Source: Echinimonas agarilytica (GTDB lineage Bacteria; Pseudomonadota; Gammaproteobacteria; Enterobacterales; Neiellaceae). Taken from it: a DNA stretch of 64,000 nucleotides. Positions 9,178 to 19,048 of the stretch are shown one piece after another; within the stretch, counting starts at the first letter, position 1, and each line of letters begins with the position of its first letter. Where the stretch lies: positions 124,001-188,000 of the forward strand of contig NZ_JAMQGP010000009.1 of NCBI RefSeq assembly GCF_023703465.1, written 5' to 3'. The notes below the pieces were generated by a model, which worked only from the letters and a program-made list of their open reading frames with translations, had not been told where the DNA came from and did no database searches. A program made the translations under genes and the position numbers.

Positions 9178-10455
9178 TTAATAGTGGCTTAAATTTGTTT
9201 TACCAATAAATACCGTCCCCTTGCCTTGTAGCCAGAAATAATCCGAAGCTGCCGGCAGAACAAATGATTCACCCACACCAAATGTTTGCGGCTCACCGTC
9301 TATGGTTGATACCGTGACATTTCCTTCGGTGACAAAGCCAATCTCGAGGCCAAATACTGGATATCGATCACTGATTTCATCGGCGACTTCAAAGCGCTGT
9401 AACACAAAGTCTTCAATAGGCACTTTGAACTGAGAGCATCCTTTATATTGAGTTTGCTCCGGCTTGAGAACCTCAACTTGAAATTGATTAAAGTTTGCCA
9501 CGCAAATCAGTTCATCACGATCCATATGTTTATGGGTTAAACCACAGCGCAACACGTTGTCAGAACATGCCATGATTTCGATGCCTGTTCCTCTTAAATA
9601 TGCGTGCATGACGCCGGGTGGAAGATAGAGTGCTTCACCCGGATTCAAGTACACTAAATTTAGATAAATAGGTGCAAACACACCCACATCGTCTGGATTA
9701 ATTTTTGCGAGCTTTATAAATTCGACAAACTCAGGGCACTTATTGGCTCTTGCGTTGACAACACTTTCTTTGATTAGCGCCCGCGCTTGTTGCTTTGTCA
9801 TGTTGAGTAAAAACATAAAAAAGGCCATGAGCGGATTAATACGCTCTCGTTGATCTTCATTCAGTGCATACCAAGGTGCCATCATATCGATGCCAAGCTG
9901 AAGTAATAGTTTGGCGGCATCATATTGGGGTCTAAACCCAACCATTGCGGCAAATGGAGTGACTGCACAAATGAGTTCAGGCTTATGGTTGTCATCCCTA
10001 TAATTACGATGTTTAGCACCAATGTCGATGCCCTGCGCATTTTCTCGAGCAAAGCCTTGTTCTGCTTGTTTTTTGTCAGGGTGAACCTGAATCGACAAAG
10101 GTTGTGCGGCTGAAAGCAACTTCATCAGATAAGGGACTTTCCCCCCAAATCGGTTAAAGCTTGCCAGCCCAATGGTTCCTTGAGGATCTGAGTTAACCCA
10201 CTCATCTAGGCCCAGCGCCTCGCCGGTAGCAAACTCAACTTCGGACATTGCTTTAGGGTGAGCTCCCATCCAGAGCTCAGCTTGTGTTTCTAGGTTCGGA
10301 TTTGGCACATTCAGCAAATGAGGCAATACATCAATGGTGCCCCATGAGTAATTTTGCATTCGCCAATGTAACATTTGTGCCGACACCAGGGTGTTCGCGA
10401 GTGGACTACCTTCGCCCAAACGCTCCGCTGCGGTTGAAGCAAAAAAGGGTGTCAT
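9178..10455 (-). CDS. manA: Class I mannose-6-phosphate isomerase
   Basis: This zinc cupin isomerase interconverts fructose 6-phosphate and mannose 6-phosphate, the first committed step to GDP-mannose. Type I signatures are clear: QNYSWG near the start, SIQVHPDKK with zinc ligands, YLPPGVMHAYLRGTGIEIMACSDNVLRCG split across the active site, and GLTHKHMD. Length (425) is normal for the class. The open frame reaches a GTG at 10461 that overlaps the algC stop, but AAGGAG is spaced properly (7 nt) for the ATG at 10455, so that start is chosen. It is the last gene of the alginate operon. It is redundant with the isomerase domain of AlgA, an unusual addition since Pseudomonas operons end at algA. 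Confidence 0.94.
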   Translation of the reverse strand: MTPFFASTAAERLGEGSPLANTLVSAQMLHWRMQNYSWGTIDVLPHLLNVPNPNLETQAELWMGAHPKAMSEVEFATGEALGLDEWVNSDPQGTIGLASFNRFGGKVPYLMKLLSAAQPLSIQVHPDKKQAEQGFARENAQGIDIGAKHRNYRDDNHKPELICAVTPFAAMVGFRPQYDAAKLLLQLGIDMMAPWYALNEDQRERINPLMAFFMFLLNMTKQQARALIKESVVNARANKCPEFVEFIKLAKINPDDVGVFAPIYLNLVYLNPGEALYLPPGVMHAYLRGTGIEIMACSDNVLRCGLTHKHMDRDELICVANFNQFQVEVLKPEQTQYKGCSQFKVPIEDFVLQRFEVADEISDRYPVFGLEIGFVTEGNVTVSTIDGEPQTFGVGESFVLPAASDYFWLQGKGTVFIGKTNLSHY

Positions 10456-10457
10456 GA

Positions 10458-11840
10458 TCACTCTCCTTTTTCGATTAAATCGAGGATTTCAGCTGTTTTT
10501 GCCTTCATCAAATCGGCGTTCCCGCGCGATTCAACATTCAGTCGGATCACAGGTTCAGTATTGCTTTTACGAAGGTTGAAACGCCACTGTTCAAAGTCCA
10601 AGCCAATGCCGTCCGTGTGGTCAATCGCAATGGCTTCATTCACGAAATGATTGAATATTGTTTCGATCGTGACATCGGCATTTTGAACACGACGATTGAT
10701 TTCGCCAGACGATGGGAAATTACTCATCATTTGTGCGACTTCTTCCCCCAAAGATGCGCCCTTTTGCATGAGCAAATCCATAACCATTAACCATGGGATC
10801 ATGCCACTGTCGCAATATGCAAAGTCACGGAAGTAATGATGAGCACTCATTTCGCCTCCATAAATTGCATCTTCTGAACGCATGCGCTCTTTTATAAATG
10901 CATGGCCAGTTTTAGATTTAACGGCAATGCCTTGGTGGCGAGAGACTTCTTCTTCGGTGTTCCAAGTCAAGCGCGGGTCATAAATTATTTTGGAACCTGG
11001 GTGAGCGTTGAGAAATCCTTTGGCCAACATCGCCACAATGTAGTATCCCTCAATGAATTGGCCGGTTTCATCAAATAAGAAACAGCGGTCAAAATCACCA
11101 TCCCAAGCAACCCCCATGCTCGCTTTATTGACGATAACGGCATCACTTGTATCTTTTCGGTTTTCGGGTAGCAATGGGTTTGGAATGCCGTTTGGAAATC
11201 CGCCATCTGGTTCATTGTGAACTTTCACAAATGAGATAGGCACCCCCATGGCGATAAGGCGATGCTCTAGCGCATCAACCACGTGTCCAGCAGCACCGTT
11301 ACCTGAGTTCATGACCATTTTTGCGGGCCTCCACTTGGTAAGGTCCACATAACTGAGCAGGTGATCAATGTAGTCATCAAGCACTGAAATTTTTTGGTAA
11401 GTCCCGCGAGTTTGCAGCGGATCACCAAACTCATTTTCTTCAACTAAAGATTGAATCTCGCGCAAACCTGTATCACCACTGACAGGTCGGCTGCCCTCGC
11501 GAACTAATTTCATGCCGTTGTAGTCAATTGGATTGTGTGATGCTGTGACTTCTATACCGCCATCTAACTCTAAATAGAAGGTGGCAAAGTACACTTCTTC
11601 AGTACCTGCTAAGCCTAGATCAACAACATGACATCCTTCATCCAATAAGCCTTGAACCAAGGCCATTTTTAATGCCTCGGATGTCACACGGACATCACCG
11701 CCCACCACTACTTTTTGAGGCTTCAAAAATTGAGCATATGCGCGACCGATACGATAAGCGATGTCACCATTAAGCTCTTCACCCAACTTTCCACGAATAT
11801 CGTAAGCCTTAAAACAGGCTAATTTCTCTATGGTTTCCAT
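10458..11840 (-). CDS. algC: Phosphomannomutase/phosphoglucomutase AlgC
   Basis: 460 residues of the alpha-D-phosphohexomutase superfamily, converting mannose 6-phosphate to mannose 1-phosphate (and usually glucose 6- to glucose 1-phosphate). The phosphoserine loop TASHNP has its Ser at 101. The magnesium loop DGDFDR is near residue 245. The sugar-specificity loop [10 protein letters not shown] and the C-terminal phosphate-binding RKSNTEP are all present. It begins two bases after the algA stop (TAATTATG) and overlaps the ATG-proximal region of manA. In Pseudomonas algC is unlinked to the alginate operon; here it is built in, putting the whole GDP-mannose route under one transcript. It may also supply glucose 1-phosphate for other polysaccharides. 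Confidence 0.96.
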   Translation of the reverse strand: METIEKLACFKAYDIRGKLGEELNGDIAYRIGRAYAQFLKPQKVVVGGDVRVTSEALKMALVQGLLDEGCHVVDLGLAGTEEVYFATFYLELDGGIEVTASHNPIDYNGMKLVREGSRPVSGDTGLREIQSLVEENEFGDPLQTRGTYQKISVLDDYIDHLLSYVDLTKWRPAKMVMNSGNGAAGHVVDALEHRLIAMGVPISFVKVHNEPDGGFPNGIPNPLLPENRKDTSDAVIVNKASMGVAWDGDFDRCFLFDETGQFIEGYYIVAMLAKGFLNAHPGSKIIYDPRLTWNTEEEVSRHQGIAVKSKTGHAFIKERMRSEDAIYGGEMSAHHYFRDFAYCDSGMIPWLMVMDLLMQKGASLGEEVAQMMSNFPSSGEINRRVQNADVTIETIFNHFVNEAIAIDHTDGIGLDFEQWRFNLRKSNTEPVIRLNVESRGNADLMKAKTAEILDLIEKGE

Positions 11841-11842
11841 AA

Positions 11843-13303
11843 TTAGTTCTCCACTTTATGATTTAAAAGTTGAGTGTTAGGCGTTTCTGCTGGGGTGGAA
11901 ACACGGCCATAGCGATCATCAATACGTTGAATATCTTGTTCGGTTAAAGCACTACCGGACTGCACTTCGATCATTTCCAAAGGAATTGATCCAGGATTAG
12001 ATATGCGGTGATATTGACCCACAGCGATGTACGTACTTTCATTTTCAGACAACAAATATGTGTCATTCTCAATGGTCACTTCCGCACAGCCACGCACCAC
12101 AATCCAGTGCTCTGAACGGTGAAAATGGCGGTGCAATGAACTGCATTGGTTAGGTTCCACAGTTAACTTACGAACGCGGAAGTGTTCGCCCTTGTCCACA
12201 TCATCATAGTTGCCCCAAGGCTGATAAACCGTACGGTGTTGGGAGAACTCTTTACGATGCTGTGCTTCTAGTGATTTCACTGCCTTTTTGACGTCTTGAA
12301 CTTTGTTTTTGTTCAACACCATCACAGCATCTTTAGTTTCAACTACAACCACATCTTCCACCCCAATCATAGAGACTAAACGGTTGGTGGAATGGGCATA
12401 GCAGTTGTGTGTGTCGATGATTTGGGTATCGCCAATGGCCACATTACCGTTGTCATCTTTGTCTCGCTCAGCCCACAACGAAGACCAGCTACCCACGTCG
12501 TTCCAACCTGCATCAAGCGGCACAACCACTGCTTTATCTGTTTGTTCCATCACCGCGATATCAATCGATTCATCAGGGCAGAATGCAAATGTACCTTCAT
12601 CGATTCGCCAAAATTCTAAGTCTTTAGCTTTACGCTCAAAGGCTAGTTTGGAGGTGTCGTATATGTCGGGGGCATGGAGCGCAAGCTGCTCTAGAAAGAC
12701 GCTTGGGCGGAACATAAACATGCCGCTATTCCAAAAGTAGTCGCCCGACTCAAGGTAACCTTGCGCTGTTTCCTTATCCGGTTTTTCAACAAAACGATCA
12801 ACACCGAATACGCTTTGCATGATTTCGTTAGAATCAGATTTGACGTAACCATAACCCGTTTCCGGGGCGTTCGGTGTAATGCCAAAGAGTACAAGCTGGC
12901 CTTTTTCTGCCGCTGTTTCAGCAAGTTGCAATGCGGCATGGAATTCTTCGTGTTCACGTATCACGTGATCCGCTGGTAATACCAACATTGTCTCGTCACC
13001 CACGCTTTCAAGTACTTGAAAAGCGGCAATCGCAACAGCTGGGGCTGTGTTTCTGCCATAGGGTTCTAAGATAACCGAATTCGCAGTGACCCCCATGTCT
13101 TGCAATTGCTCTCTGACCATGAATCGGTGCGCTTCGTTGCACACAATCACTGGGGCAGACAAATTGTCCTGAGGTAACCGCGAAAGCGTATCCTGCATAA
13201 GTGAAGAATCAGATACGAGATTAATAAATTGCTTTGGCTGCAATTTGCGTGAAAGTGGCCACAACCTTGACCCACTTCCGCCTGATAAAATGACTGGAAT
13301 CAT
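11843..13303 (-). CDS. algA: Bifunctional mannose-1-phosphate guanylyltransferase / mannose-6-phosphate isomerase
   Basis: 486 residues. The N-terminal nucleotidyltransferase has the pyrophosphorylase signature [13 protein letters not shown] (about 7-19) and the sugar-phosphate Lys motif FVEKPD. The C-terminal cupin isomerase domain (about 360-470) has RPWGNY-like [15 protein letters not shown] and HRSEHW. It supplies GDP-mannose for AlgD. A 121-nt gap (13304-13424) separates it from algL, the largest gap inside the operon. The gap is A/T rich and could hold an internal promoter for algA-algC-manA, though no clear -35/-10 pair is seen. No strong ribosome site stands out upstream; the ATG is the only start that keeps the full pyrophosphorylase motif. 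Confidence 0.97.
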   Translation of the reverse strand: MIPVILSGGSGSRLWPLSRKLQPKQFINLVSDSSLMQDTLSRLPQDNLSAPVIVCNEAHRFMVREQLQDMGVTANSVILEPYGRNTAPAVAIAAFQVLESVGDETMLVLPADHVIREHEEFHAALQLAETAAEKGQLVLFGITPNAPETGYGYVKSDSNEIMQSVFGVDRFVEKPDKETAQGYLESGDYFWNSGMFMFRPSVFLEQLALHAPDIYDTSKLAFERKAKDLEFWRIDEGTFAFCPDESIDIAVMEQTDKAVVVPLDAGWNDVGSWSSLWAERDKDDNGNVAIGDTQIIDTHNCYAHSTNRLVSMIGVEDVVVVETKDAVMVLNKNKVQDVKKAVKSLEAQHRKEFSQHRTVYQPWGNYDDVDKGEHFRVRKLTVEPNQCSSLHRHFHRSEHWIVVRGCAEVTIENDTYLLSENESTYIAVGQYHRISNPGSIPLEMIEVQSGSALTEQDIQRIDDRYGRVSTPAETPNTQLLNHKVEN

Positions 13304-13424
13304 AACTCTAGTTCCTTGACTCGATGGTCTCTAAATGAGCTCATAAATAATGAAAACAGTTAAAATTAGTACCGCTCTATCCAATTCAACTCAGAAAATG
13401 GTGATCGAACATATACGTTTGTAT

Positions 13425-14495
13425 TCAGTAAATAATGGTTAAGTCTCCTCCCATACGCGTAGAAGCAAGAGGTTTGGCATTTTTCTTCAGCATTACCAAA
13501 TCAGCATTACTGGTGTTCGGAGAAACATCCGGATAAATGGCCAGCCAGCTCATTCGACCATTCTTTAAATAGTCATAGTCAATTTGACTCACGCCTGTTT
13601 TTTGCCGAAATACTTTTGGGTTTGTCACACCTACAACCACCGTATTGACTAAGCGGTCTAATGCGTCTTCGTGGTAACTGGCAGGGTCATCGCCATTGAC
13701 CTTTAGGAAGGCCGCAATCCCAACTAAAGGCGTTACGGCGTAGTTGTGGTACATGGCCGCACGGCTTGCACGACGAAGCTCGTTCGCTAAAAAGCCTTCA
13801 CTATCGACCTGTCCCATAGCCGTGTTGAATACATTACGTGACCAAACGTACAAATCTTCTCGATTGAGAAGCGCAGCGGTCGTGATCACTCCCCACGCTG
13901 CCCAATAGTCATGATTGTTGATTTTTTTCAGTGGTCGATCGCTGTAATCAATCACGACCTGGTCTGCCATTTGGCCCACCCAGGTTTTCACCTTTGTGTA
14001 TTTCTTTGAATCATAGTCGGATGCGAGTTGGTCGATTTTGAGCAAACTGGAAGACACAGAAGCCAACGTCCACTTGCGCACGGCTTTGCCTGTGTGGTTG
14101 TCGGTTGGCCTTAATAGATCACTATTTTCTGCCCAGTCGTCCAAGTTTGATAGCAAGCAATTCATCGTTGCCTTGCCACGCCCTCTTGCCACAATCAAGT
14201 CAACTTTTTTTGCCACAAATTTTTGAAAATCAGTGATCGACTGAGATTGATTTTCATACGCCTGTGTGGCTTTTAGATTAACCTGATCGCGTGCTTTTCC
14301 GCTGCCTTCATATCGACTCCGAAATACCAAATCTCCTCGGTAAGGTGATGGCGCATCGCACTTTTTAGAGAGATGTTTATCGTTCAAATTTACTTTTTGC
14401 TGGACGCGCAAATAGCCTTCTGGCTGCGCCACAGCAGCCGCATGTGTGACGTATAACATGCTTAGAACGCTCACAAATCGATATATATTTTTCAT
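13425..14495 (-). CDS. algL: Periplasmic alginate lyase AlgL (PL5)
   Basis: 356 residues with a cleavable signal peptide ending around VTHAAAVA. The PL5 alpha/alpha toroid is recognised by NNHDYWAAWG with the catalytic His at 195 and the neighbouring Tyr at 197, by the substrate-binding WAENSDLLRPTDNHTGK stretch and by late YDYLKNGRMSWLAIYPD. In alginate producers this beta-eliminating lyase clears polymer that escapes into the periplasm rather than serving nutrition. It lies directly after algX with a 20-nt gap, as in Pseudomonas where algX and algL are also adjacent, although the pair has been moved downstream of algF here. Confidence 0.95.
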   Translation of the reverse strand: MKNIYRFVSVLSMLYVTHAAAVAQPEGYLRVQQKVNLNDKHLSKKCDAPSPYRGDLVFRSRYEGSGKARDQVNLKATQAYENQSQSITDFQKFVAKKVDLIVARGRGKATMNCLLSNLDDWAENSDLLRPTDNHTGKAVRKWTLASVSSSLLKIDQLASDYDSKKYTKVKTWVGQMADQVVIDYSDRPLKKINNHDYWAAWGVITTAALLNREDLYVWSRNVFNTAMGQVDSEGFLANELRRASRAAMYHNYAVTPLVGIAAFLKVNGDDPASYHEDALDRLVNTVVVGVTNPKVFRQKTGVSQIDYDYLKNGRMSWLAIYPDVSPNTSNADLVMLKKNAKPLASTRMGGDLTIIY

Positions 14496-14515
14496 GCTCT
14501 CACCCGCCTTTTGGT

Positions 14516-15931
14516 TTATATCGTACAGACTCGTACATTGAGTTCTGGGTTGAGTTCATTCTTAGAATCGATATATTCCGACACCGTTTCCCCTTCGACC
14601 GAAACCAACTGCATGGCCATTAATCCACCTTTAGGCTTCAACAGGTGAGAAAACAATTTAAAGGTAAATTCGCCACCCGTTTCTGCCCGCGACGGTTTAG
14701 AAATTCGTGCAGATTTAACTTGACCGTCGGTGTACCAAAGTTTGAATTCCATGCGGTTCACATCGGGCTCTGAAAATGACACGTCTAAAACGATGTCGTT
14801 CAAATTAAGATCTTTGAATTGATCCCCAAAGAACACGCTATTCACATCATCCGACAATTCTTGCAATGGCAGGCTTTGGGTGAGTAACGCTGACTCTTCA
14901 CTACACCCCATTTCTGCCGAAGGTATAAGCTGTGCAAACATGCCTTTGTCATTCAGGTCGTAATAAGCGGAAACTTCCCAAACGATTAATTTGGGTGGGT
15001 TTTCCAAAAACTCGCCTGACTTAAAGTATTTCAGCCAAGCGCCATCATCACCGCCGCCACTAATGGCATAGTTAGTCACAGGGGCTCCGAGTTCTTTCTG
15101 TAAAAAACCATGAAAGTTCATGCGTGGGAGTCGAGAGAAACTTGTCCCCAAAAGCACCACTTCAGGCTCTGCAACATCATCAGAAAACAGGCTATCCTCG
15201 GAACTGCTCACAACTTCTTCAAAGCCATAACCCTTCACATATTCCAGTACGTACTGTTCATCGCAAAGTTGTTTTATTCCGTCGGCCAAGCCTCCCGTCA
15301 CCGTGTAGCTGCCCTCTTCTACTATGTTCACATCAAAATCGAGATCAGTGTCGATGAGCTCACTTTCTTTGATAGCGCGAGCAACGTATTCGGCCGATTT
15401 TTTGGCACCTTCAGGCTCCCAGTGAATATCGCGCAAGAAGAAAAATGGCGTACTTTGATACTCTTTGATCATGCCTTCGAGATCAGGAACCAAAATTCCC
15501 ATTTCACGAAACATGTGCAATTTTGCTTCATAGGAGGCTATTGCTTTAGGGTAGTCATACAACCCTTCTGGCACGTCTTTCGGATTCATGAGGCCACGCG
15601 TTGGCACGTATAGCATCATTAAAGATGTGCCATGAATTGCTAAGTAATCGCGGAAACGTTTCAGATCGTCGTAGTTTCCATCGGTGTCAAAATCCTCGAT
15701 AAAGTCTGAAGACGTTCGGTAAACCCAACCATTGTCGCCCTGCACCAAATAACGCAAGGATTTAAGCAGTTCGGTGTTGTAGTTTTCTTCATTTTCCGCC
15801 GCCACACATAGCTGTTCAAAGTGTTCAACTTTATATTCCGGCGATGCAACAACATCCTCTTCTGCAAATGCACTGGCAGAGGCGATACTGGTGCATAGTA
15901 GTAAATAAATAAGTTTCGCTGTTCGACGCAT
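14516..15931 (-). CDS. algX: Alginate O-acetyltransferase AlgX
   Basis: A periplasmic enzyme that places acetyl groups on mannuronate. The open frame runs to 15976, but the ATG at 15931 is chosen. It starts a clean signal peptide (MRRTAKLIYLLLCTS then AFA), lies one base after the algF stop and has GAGGAG correctly spaced. The N-terminal SGNH-like domain carries the Asp-x-His pair in LRDIHWEPEGAK and the nucleophile Ser in LLGTSFS. The C-terminal about 130 residues form the carbohydrate-binding module, with a cysteine near each end (MGCSEE, VRVCTI). All three catalytic positions known from Pseudomonas AlgX are kept, so it should be active. Confidence 0.94.
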   Translation of the reverse strand: MRRTAKLIYLLLCTSIASASAFAEEDVVASPEYKVEHFEQLCVAAENEENYNTELLKSLRYLVQGDNGWVYRTSSDFIEDFDTDGNYDDLKRFRDYLAIHGTSLMMLYVPTRGLMNPKDVPEGLYDYPKAIASYEAKLHMFREMGILVPDLEGMIKEYQSTPFFFLRDIHWEPEGAKKSAEYVARAIKESELIDTDLDFDVNIVEEGSYTVTGGLADGIKQLCDEQYVLEYVKGYGFEEVVSSSEDSLFSDDVAEPEVVLLGTSFSRLPRMNFHGFLQKELGAPVTNYAISGGGDDGAWLKYFKSGEFLENPPKLIVWEVSAYYDLNDKGMFAQLIPSAEMGCSEESALLTQSLPLQELSDDVNSVFFGDQFKDLNLNDIVLDVSFSEPDVNRMEFKLWYTDGQVKSARISKPSRAETGGEFTFKLFSHLLKPKGGLMAMQLVSVEGETVSEYIDSKNELNPELNVRVCTI

Positions 15932-15932
15932 A

Positions 15933-16559
15933 TTAACGCTCCTCATCGGCCTTAACATAAAGTGCTGCACCACCATTTTTCACAAGGAATAGTGACGTGG
16001 CTTGGCCCTTTTTAAGTGCCAACTTCTCTGATGTCAGCATGCTACTGTCGCCTTCAAAAAAGCCAAACGGCATATTGAGAGCATTGATGTCACGGAACCC
16101 ATAATCTGCACTTTTCACATCTTTGATGACCGGAGTTTTGCCATCTGCGGTTTTCAATGACACATCTTTACCGGTGAGATTGAACAGCTTTAATCGCGCT
16201 TTCTTTTTGTTGCTGAAAGCTTCTTCCTTGATTGCATATGCAGATTGACCATCCCAAATAATGGTATGAACAGATTTAGGCGCTGCAGCAACGATGAATG
16301 GAGAGCCATTGAAGCTAAGCTTTAATGATGCAGATTCAGTAAAGCCATAAGCAGTCGCACTCAACGGATTAATGCTTTGCAATGTTTCACCCGCTACCGT
16401 CACTGCGACAGGGCTTGTATCTGAACTATTAAAAATACGAAAAAATGCGGCGTTTGCCGGAGCCTGCTTACCATAAAGCCCGCCATCTCCAGCGAAGGCT
16501 AAAGTTGATCCAAATAGCATGGCCACTAGAGTCGCGGACACTAACAATAACTTTTTCAT
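15933..16559 (-). CDS. algF: Alginate acetylation protein AlgF
   Basis: A small periplasmic protein (about 208 residues) needed for O-acetylation together with AlgI, AlgJ and AlgX; it has no known catalytic motif. The open frame extends to 16598 and overlaps algJ. The ATG at 16559 is preferred because AAGGGA lies 6 nt upstream and it begins a textbook signal peptide (MKKLLLVSATLVAMLFG, cut after AFA). The mature protein opens with GDGGLYGKQAPANAAFFRIF, typical of AlgF, and is rich in beta structure with a repeated K/S-x-DYGF element. Translationally coupled to algJ upstream and algX downstream. Confidence 0.93.
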   Translation of the reverse strand: MKKLLLVSATLVAMLFGSTLAFAGDGGLYGKQAPANAAFFRIFNSSDTSPVAVTVAGETLQSINPLSATAYGFTESASLKLSFNGSPFIVAAAPKSVHTIIWDGQSAYAIKEEAFSNKKKARLKLFNLTGKDVSLKTADGKTPVIKDVKSADYGFRDINALNMPFGFFEGDSSMLTSEKLALKKGQATSLFLVKNGGAALYVKADEER

Positions 16560-16575
16560 AATCATTCCCTTGTTT

Positions 16576-17625
16576 TTAAGCTTTAGTTGGTTCGGCAATT
16601 AAGTAACGAACGGGTATTTCCCAAATGACCATTTCAATATCTTCGGCAGTTTCAAGTTCGGTACTGACGTACTCGGCCATCGGTACAAAAGGGCCTTTTC
16701 CTACCGATGAATAGTCGAGCACTTCTTGTTGCGTGTGTAGTTGCAGCCAATCGACAAACTTCCAGCGTTTATCTGCGCTGTAACTTGTGCCCACCAGTGC
16801 GATCGATTGAGTGCTGTCATCAAATAGCGACAATTCGCCTTGTCCAGACTTCACAATTTCCAATGTTTCAATGGTTTCTGGAGCGGGCGCAAAGTCAGCG
16901 AACATGTCTCCGGTTGGAATATAATTTGTTAAATCACCGCTAAACGAGATTTCACCTTTGGGCTCTACCTCATAAATGGCTTCACCGCTAGGCACTAAGC
17001 CCGAATTTTTAATAGCTCTGGCTGCGACTTCTGCACCTTTCACTGTCCAATGCGTATCCGTGCGATAGAACACTTTGTCACCGTTATCTTTGGCCCTGAT
17101 CAGTGGGTCACGTAAATTCACCAATGCCACGCCTTCTCGCTCTAACGTCAGTGCAGAATGGTGATACAAGTTGATTTCGTCATGCATGGATTTCTTGCTC
17201 ACCAAATCGCCATACACATCCACTTTTTCAGGGATTAAAACAACTAACAACTCGATGCCTTGTGTCGAAAGCTGTTTATCGTATGTGACAATCTGGTCGA
17301 GTTTGTTGTTCCATTGGTCTTCATAATCGCTTGGCAGGCGATACTCTTCTGAGCTGAATAACCACTCTGAGTGTCCCACTACAACGCCATCTCGACCTTC
17401 ATTGAACAACTGGTAATTCACGGTTGCCCAAAAACCGGTGACCCAATCTTTGACCGGAAACTTCTCTTGGTAATGCCCTTCAAGATCCCGAAATAGGCTG
17501 CCATCCAGTACTTCGGGCGAGTCTTGGTCAGGCAACTTGATGGCTTTCACAGAAACCACGCCAACCACCAGTACGCATACTCCAAACACAACGCCATTGA
17601 GTCCTTTTAGATGCTTCCTTTTCAT
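16576..17625 (-). CDS. algJ: Alginate O-acetyltransferase AlgJ
   Basis: 349 residues with one N-terminal membrane anchor or uncleaved signal (VVFGVCVLVVGVVSV) and a periplasmic SGNH-like domain. Asp and His lie in FYRTDTHWT and the nucleophile Ser in LVGTSYS, matching AlgJ catalytic residues. It is thought to pass acetyl groups received by AlgI to the polymer-acetylating AlgX. The open frame begins at a GTG (17628), but AGGAG is 6 nt before the following ATG at 17625, which is taken as the start. It lies 9 nt after algI. Confidence 0.94.
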   Translation of the reverse strand: MKRKHLKGLNGVVFGVCVLVVGVVSVKAIKLPDQDSPEVLDGSLFRDLEGHYQEKFPVKDWVTGFWATVNYQLFNEGRDGVVVGHSEWLFSSEEYRLPSDYEDQWNNKLDQIVTYDKQLSTQGIELLVVLIPEKVDVYGDLVSKKSMHDEINLYHHSALTLEREGVALVNLRDPLIRAKDNGDKVFYRTDTHWTVKGAEVAARAIKNSGLVPSGEAIYEVEPKGEISFSGDLTNYIPTGDMFADFAPAPETIETLEIVKSGQGELSLFDDSTQSIALVGTSYSADKRWKFVDWLQLHTQQEVLDYSSVGKGPFVPMAEYVSTELETAEDIEMVIWEIPVRYLIAEPTKA

Positions 17626-17634
17626 CACCGGCTC

Positions 17635-19047
17635 CTAAAATTGAAAGTAAAGAAACGGCGAGTAACTTGATGCAATCAACTTACTCACAGACAACACAAA
17701 CAACGGGACTTGTGCGGCTAGCAAAACAGCTGCGCCTCTTCGCGACACTTTAAAGCGATCAAAATTAAAGACGCGAATGCGCATGCTGTGAACCACAATC
17801 ACCGCCACAGCAATTCCAATCGTTATGATTTGAAGTGTTGAAATACTTAAGGCCATGTCCACCGACAAACCGATCTCAGAAGCCCCAAACATTGCGCTAT
17901 ACATGCGAAGCGCTTCAGAAACATCGGTTGCTCGGAACAACACCCAGCCCATCAGCACGAGGAATAGACAGAAAATCCACCGTGTAAATATGAATGGCCC
18001 ACCAGGCTTAATACCCAGTGCGCGCTCCACCGCGAGCCAGCCTCCATGCCACACGCCCCACAATACAAAGGTCCAGTTTGCGCCATGCCATAAGCCGCCC
18101 AACAACATGGTTAAGAACAGATTGCGATATGTGAATAGCTCTCCGCCTCTGGAACCGCCAAGTGGAATGTATAAATAGTCACGCAACCACGACGACAAGC
18201 TAATGTGCCAACGGCGCCAAAACTCGGTAATAGATTGACTAATGTAGGGTTGATTGAAGTTTTCAGGAAAACGGAACCCCATCATCAGCCCAAGCCCGAT
18301 CGCCATGTCGCTGTACCCAGAAAAATCGAAGTAGAGCTGAATGGCGTAAACAATGGCACCGAGCCACGCATCAGCCATGGAGGGATCGGAGCTGCCAAAC
18401 GCAAAGTCGGCGATGGGTGCGATGGTATCGGCAATAAACACTTTCTTAATAAAGCCTTGCATGAAGCGCGATGCGCCTTCACTAAACTTGGCGTAAGTAT
18501 GTGTGCGATATTCAAACTGATCGGCCAGATCTTTGTATCGAAGCACCGGGCCAGCAATAAGCTGTGGGAATAACGCAATGAATGCTGCAAAATCGATAAA
18601 CCGCTTAGTCGGAGGCGTATCTTCGCGATATACATCGACTAAATAACTGATGGCTTGGAAGATATAAAACGAAATACCAATGGGCAGTATGACGTTGCCG
18701 AGTGCCAGTGGGTTCGCGCCCATTTCCACCAGTAATGCATTGATAGAATCAACACCAAAGTTTGCGTACTTGAAATAGCCTAACGTCGACAGGTTTCCGA
18801 CAATACCAAGTGTTAGCCAACGCTTTTTAATAAGCGCTGAAGCTGCACCATCAATACGGATAGCAATGATGTAGTTCCAAAGCGTAACCGCAATGAATAA
18901 GGCTAAGAAGTCGACTCGCCACCACGCATAGAAGCTGTAACTGCCAAGTAGAATGACAGCCGACCGATAACGAAACGGTGTGACGTAATACAACCCAAGA
19001 AAGAGCGGTAAAAACAAAAATAAGAAGACTGACGATGAGAACACCAT
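17635..19047 (-). CDS. algI: Membrane-bound O-acyltransferase AlgI
   Basis: About 470 residues with many membrane helices; a member of the MBOAT family that moves acetyl groups across the inner membrane. The conserved region GGLWHGANWTFVLWG near residues 315-330 holds the catalytic His, and FDFSGYSDMAIGLG and FWRRWHISLSSWLRDYLY (each family hallmarks) precede it. The frame is open to 19116 inside algG, but the ATG at 19047 gives the classic AlgI start MVFSSSVFLFLF, has GAGGAG upstream and lies one base past the algG stop. Confidence 0.96.
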   Translation of the reverse strand: MVFSSSVFLFLFLPLFLGLYYVTPFRYRSAVILLGSYSFYAWWRVDFLALFIAVTLWNYIIAIRIDGAASALIKKRWLTLGIVGNLSTLGYFKYANFGVDSINALLVEMGANPLALGNVILPIGISFYIFQAISYLVDVYREDTPPTKRFIDFAAFIALFPQLIAGPVLRYKDLADQFEYRTHTYAKFSEGASRFMQGFIKKVFIADTIAPIADFAFGSSDPSMADAWLGAIVYAIQLYFDFSGYSDMAIGLGLMMGFRFPENFNQPYISQSITEFWRRWHISLSSWLRDYLYIPLGGSRGGELFTYRNLFLTMLLGGLWHGANWTFVLWGVWHGGWLAVERALGIKPGGPFIFTRWIFCLFLVLMGWVLFRATDVSEALRMYSAMFGASEIGLSVDMALSISTLQIITIGIAVAVIVVHSMRIRVFNFDRFKVSRRGAAVLLAAQVPLFVLSVSKLIASSYSPFLYFQF

Positions 19048-19048
19048 A

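Noticed and set aside
15110-15613. 167-codon plus-strand frame opposite algX
   Set aside because: Shadow frame; algX has a complete catalytic set and operon context.
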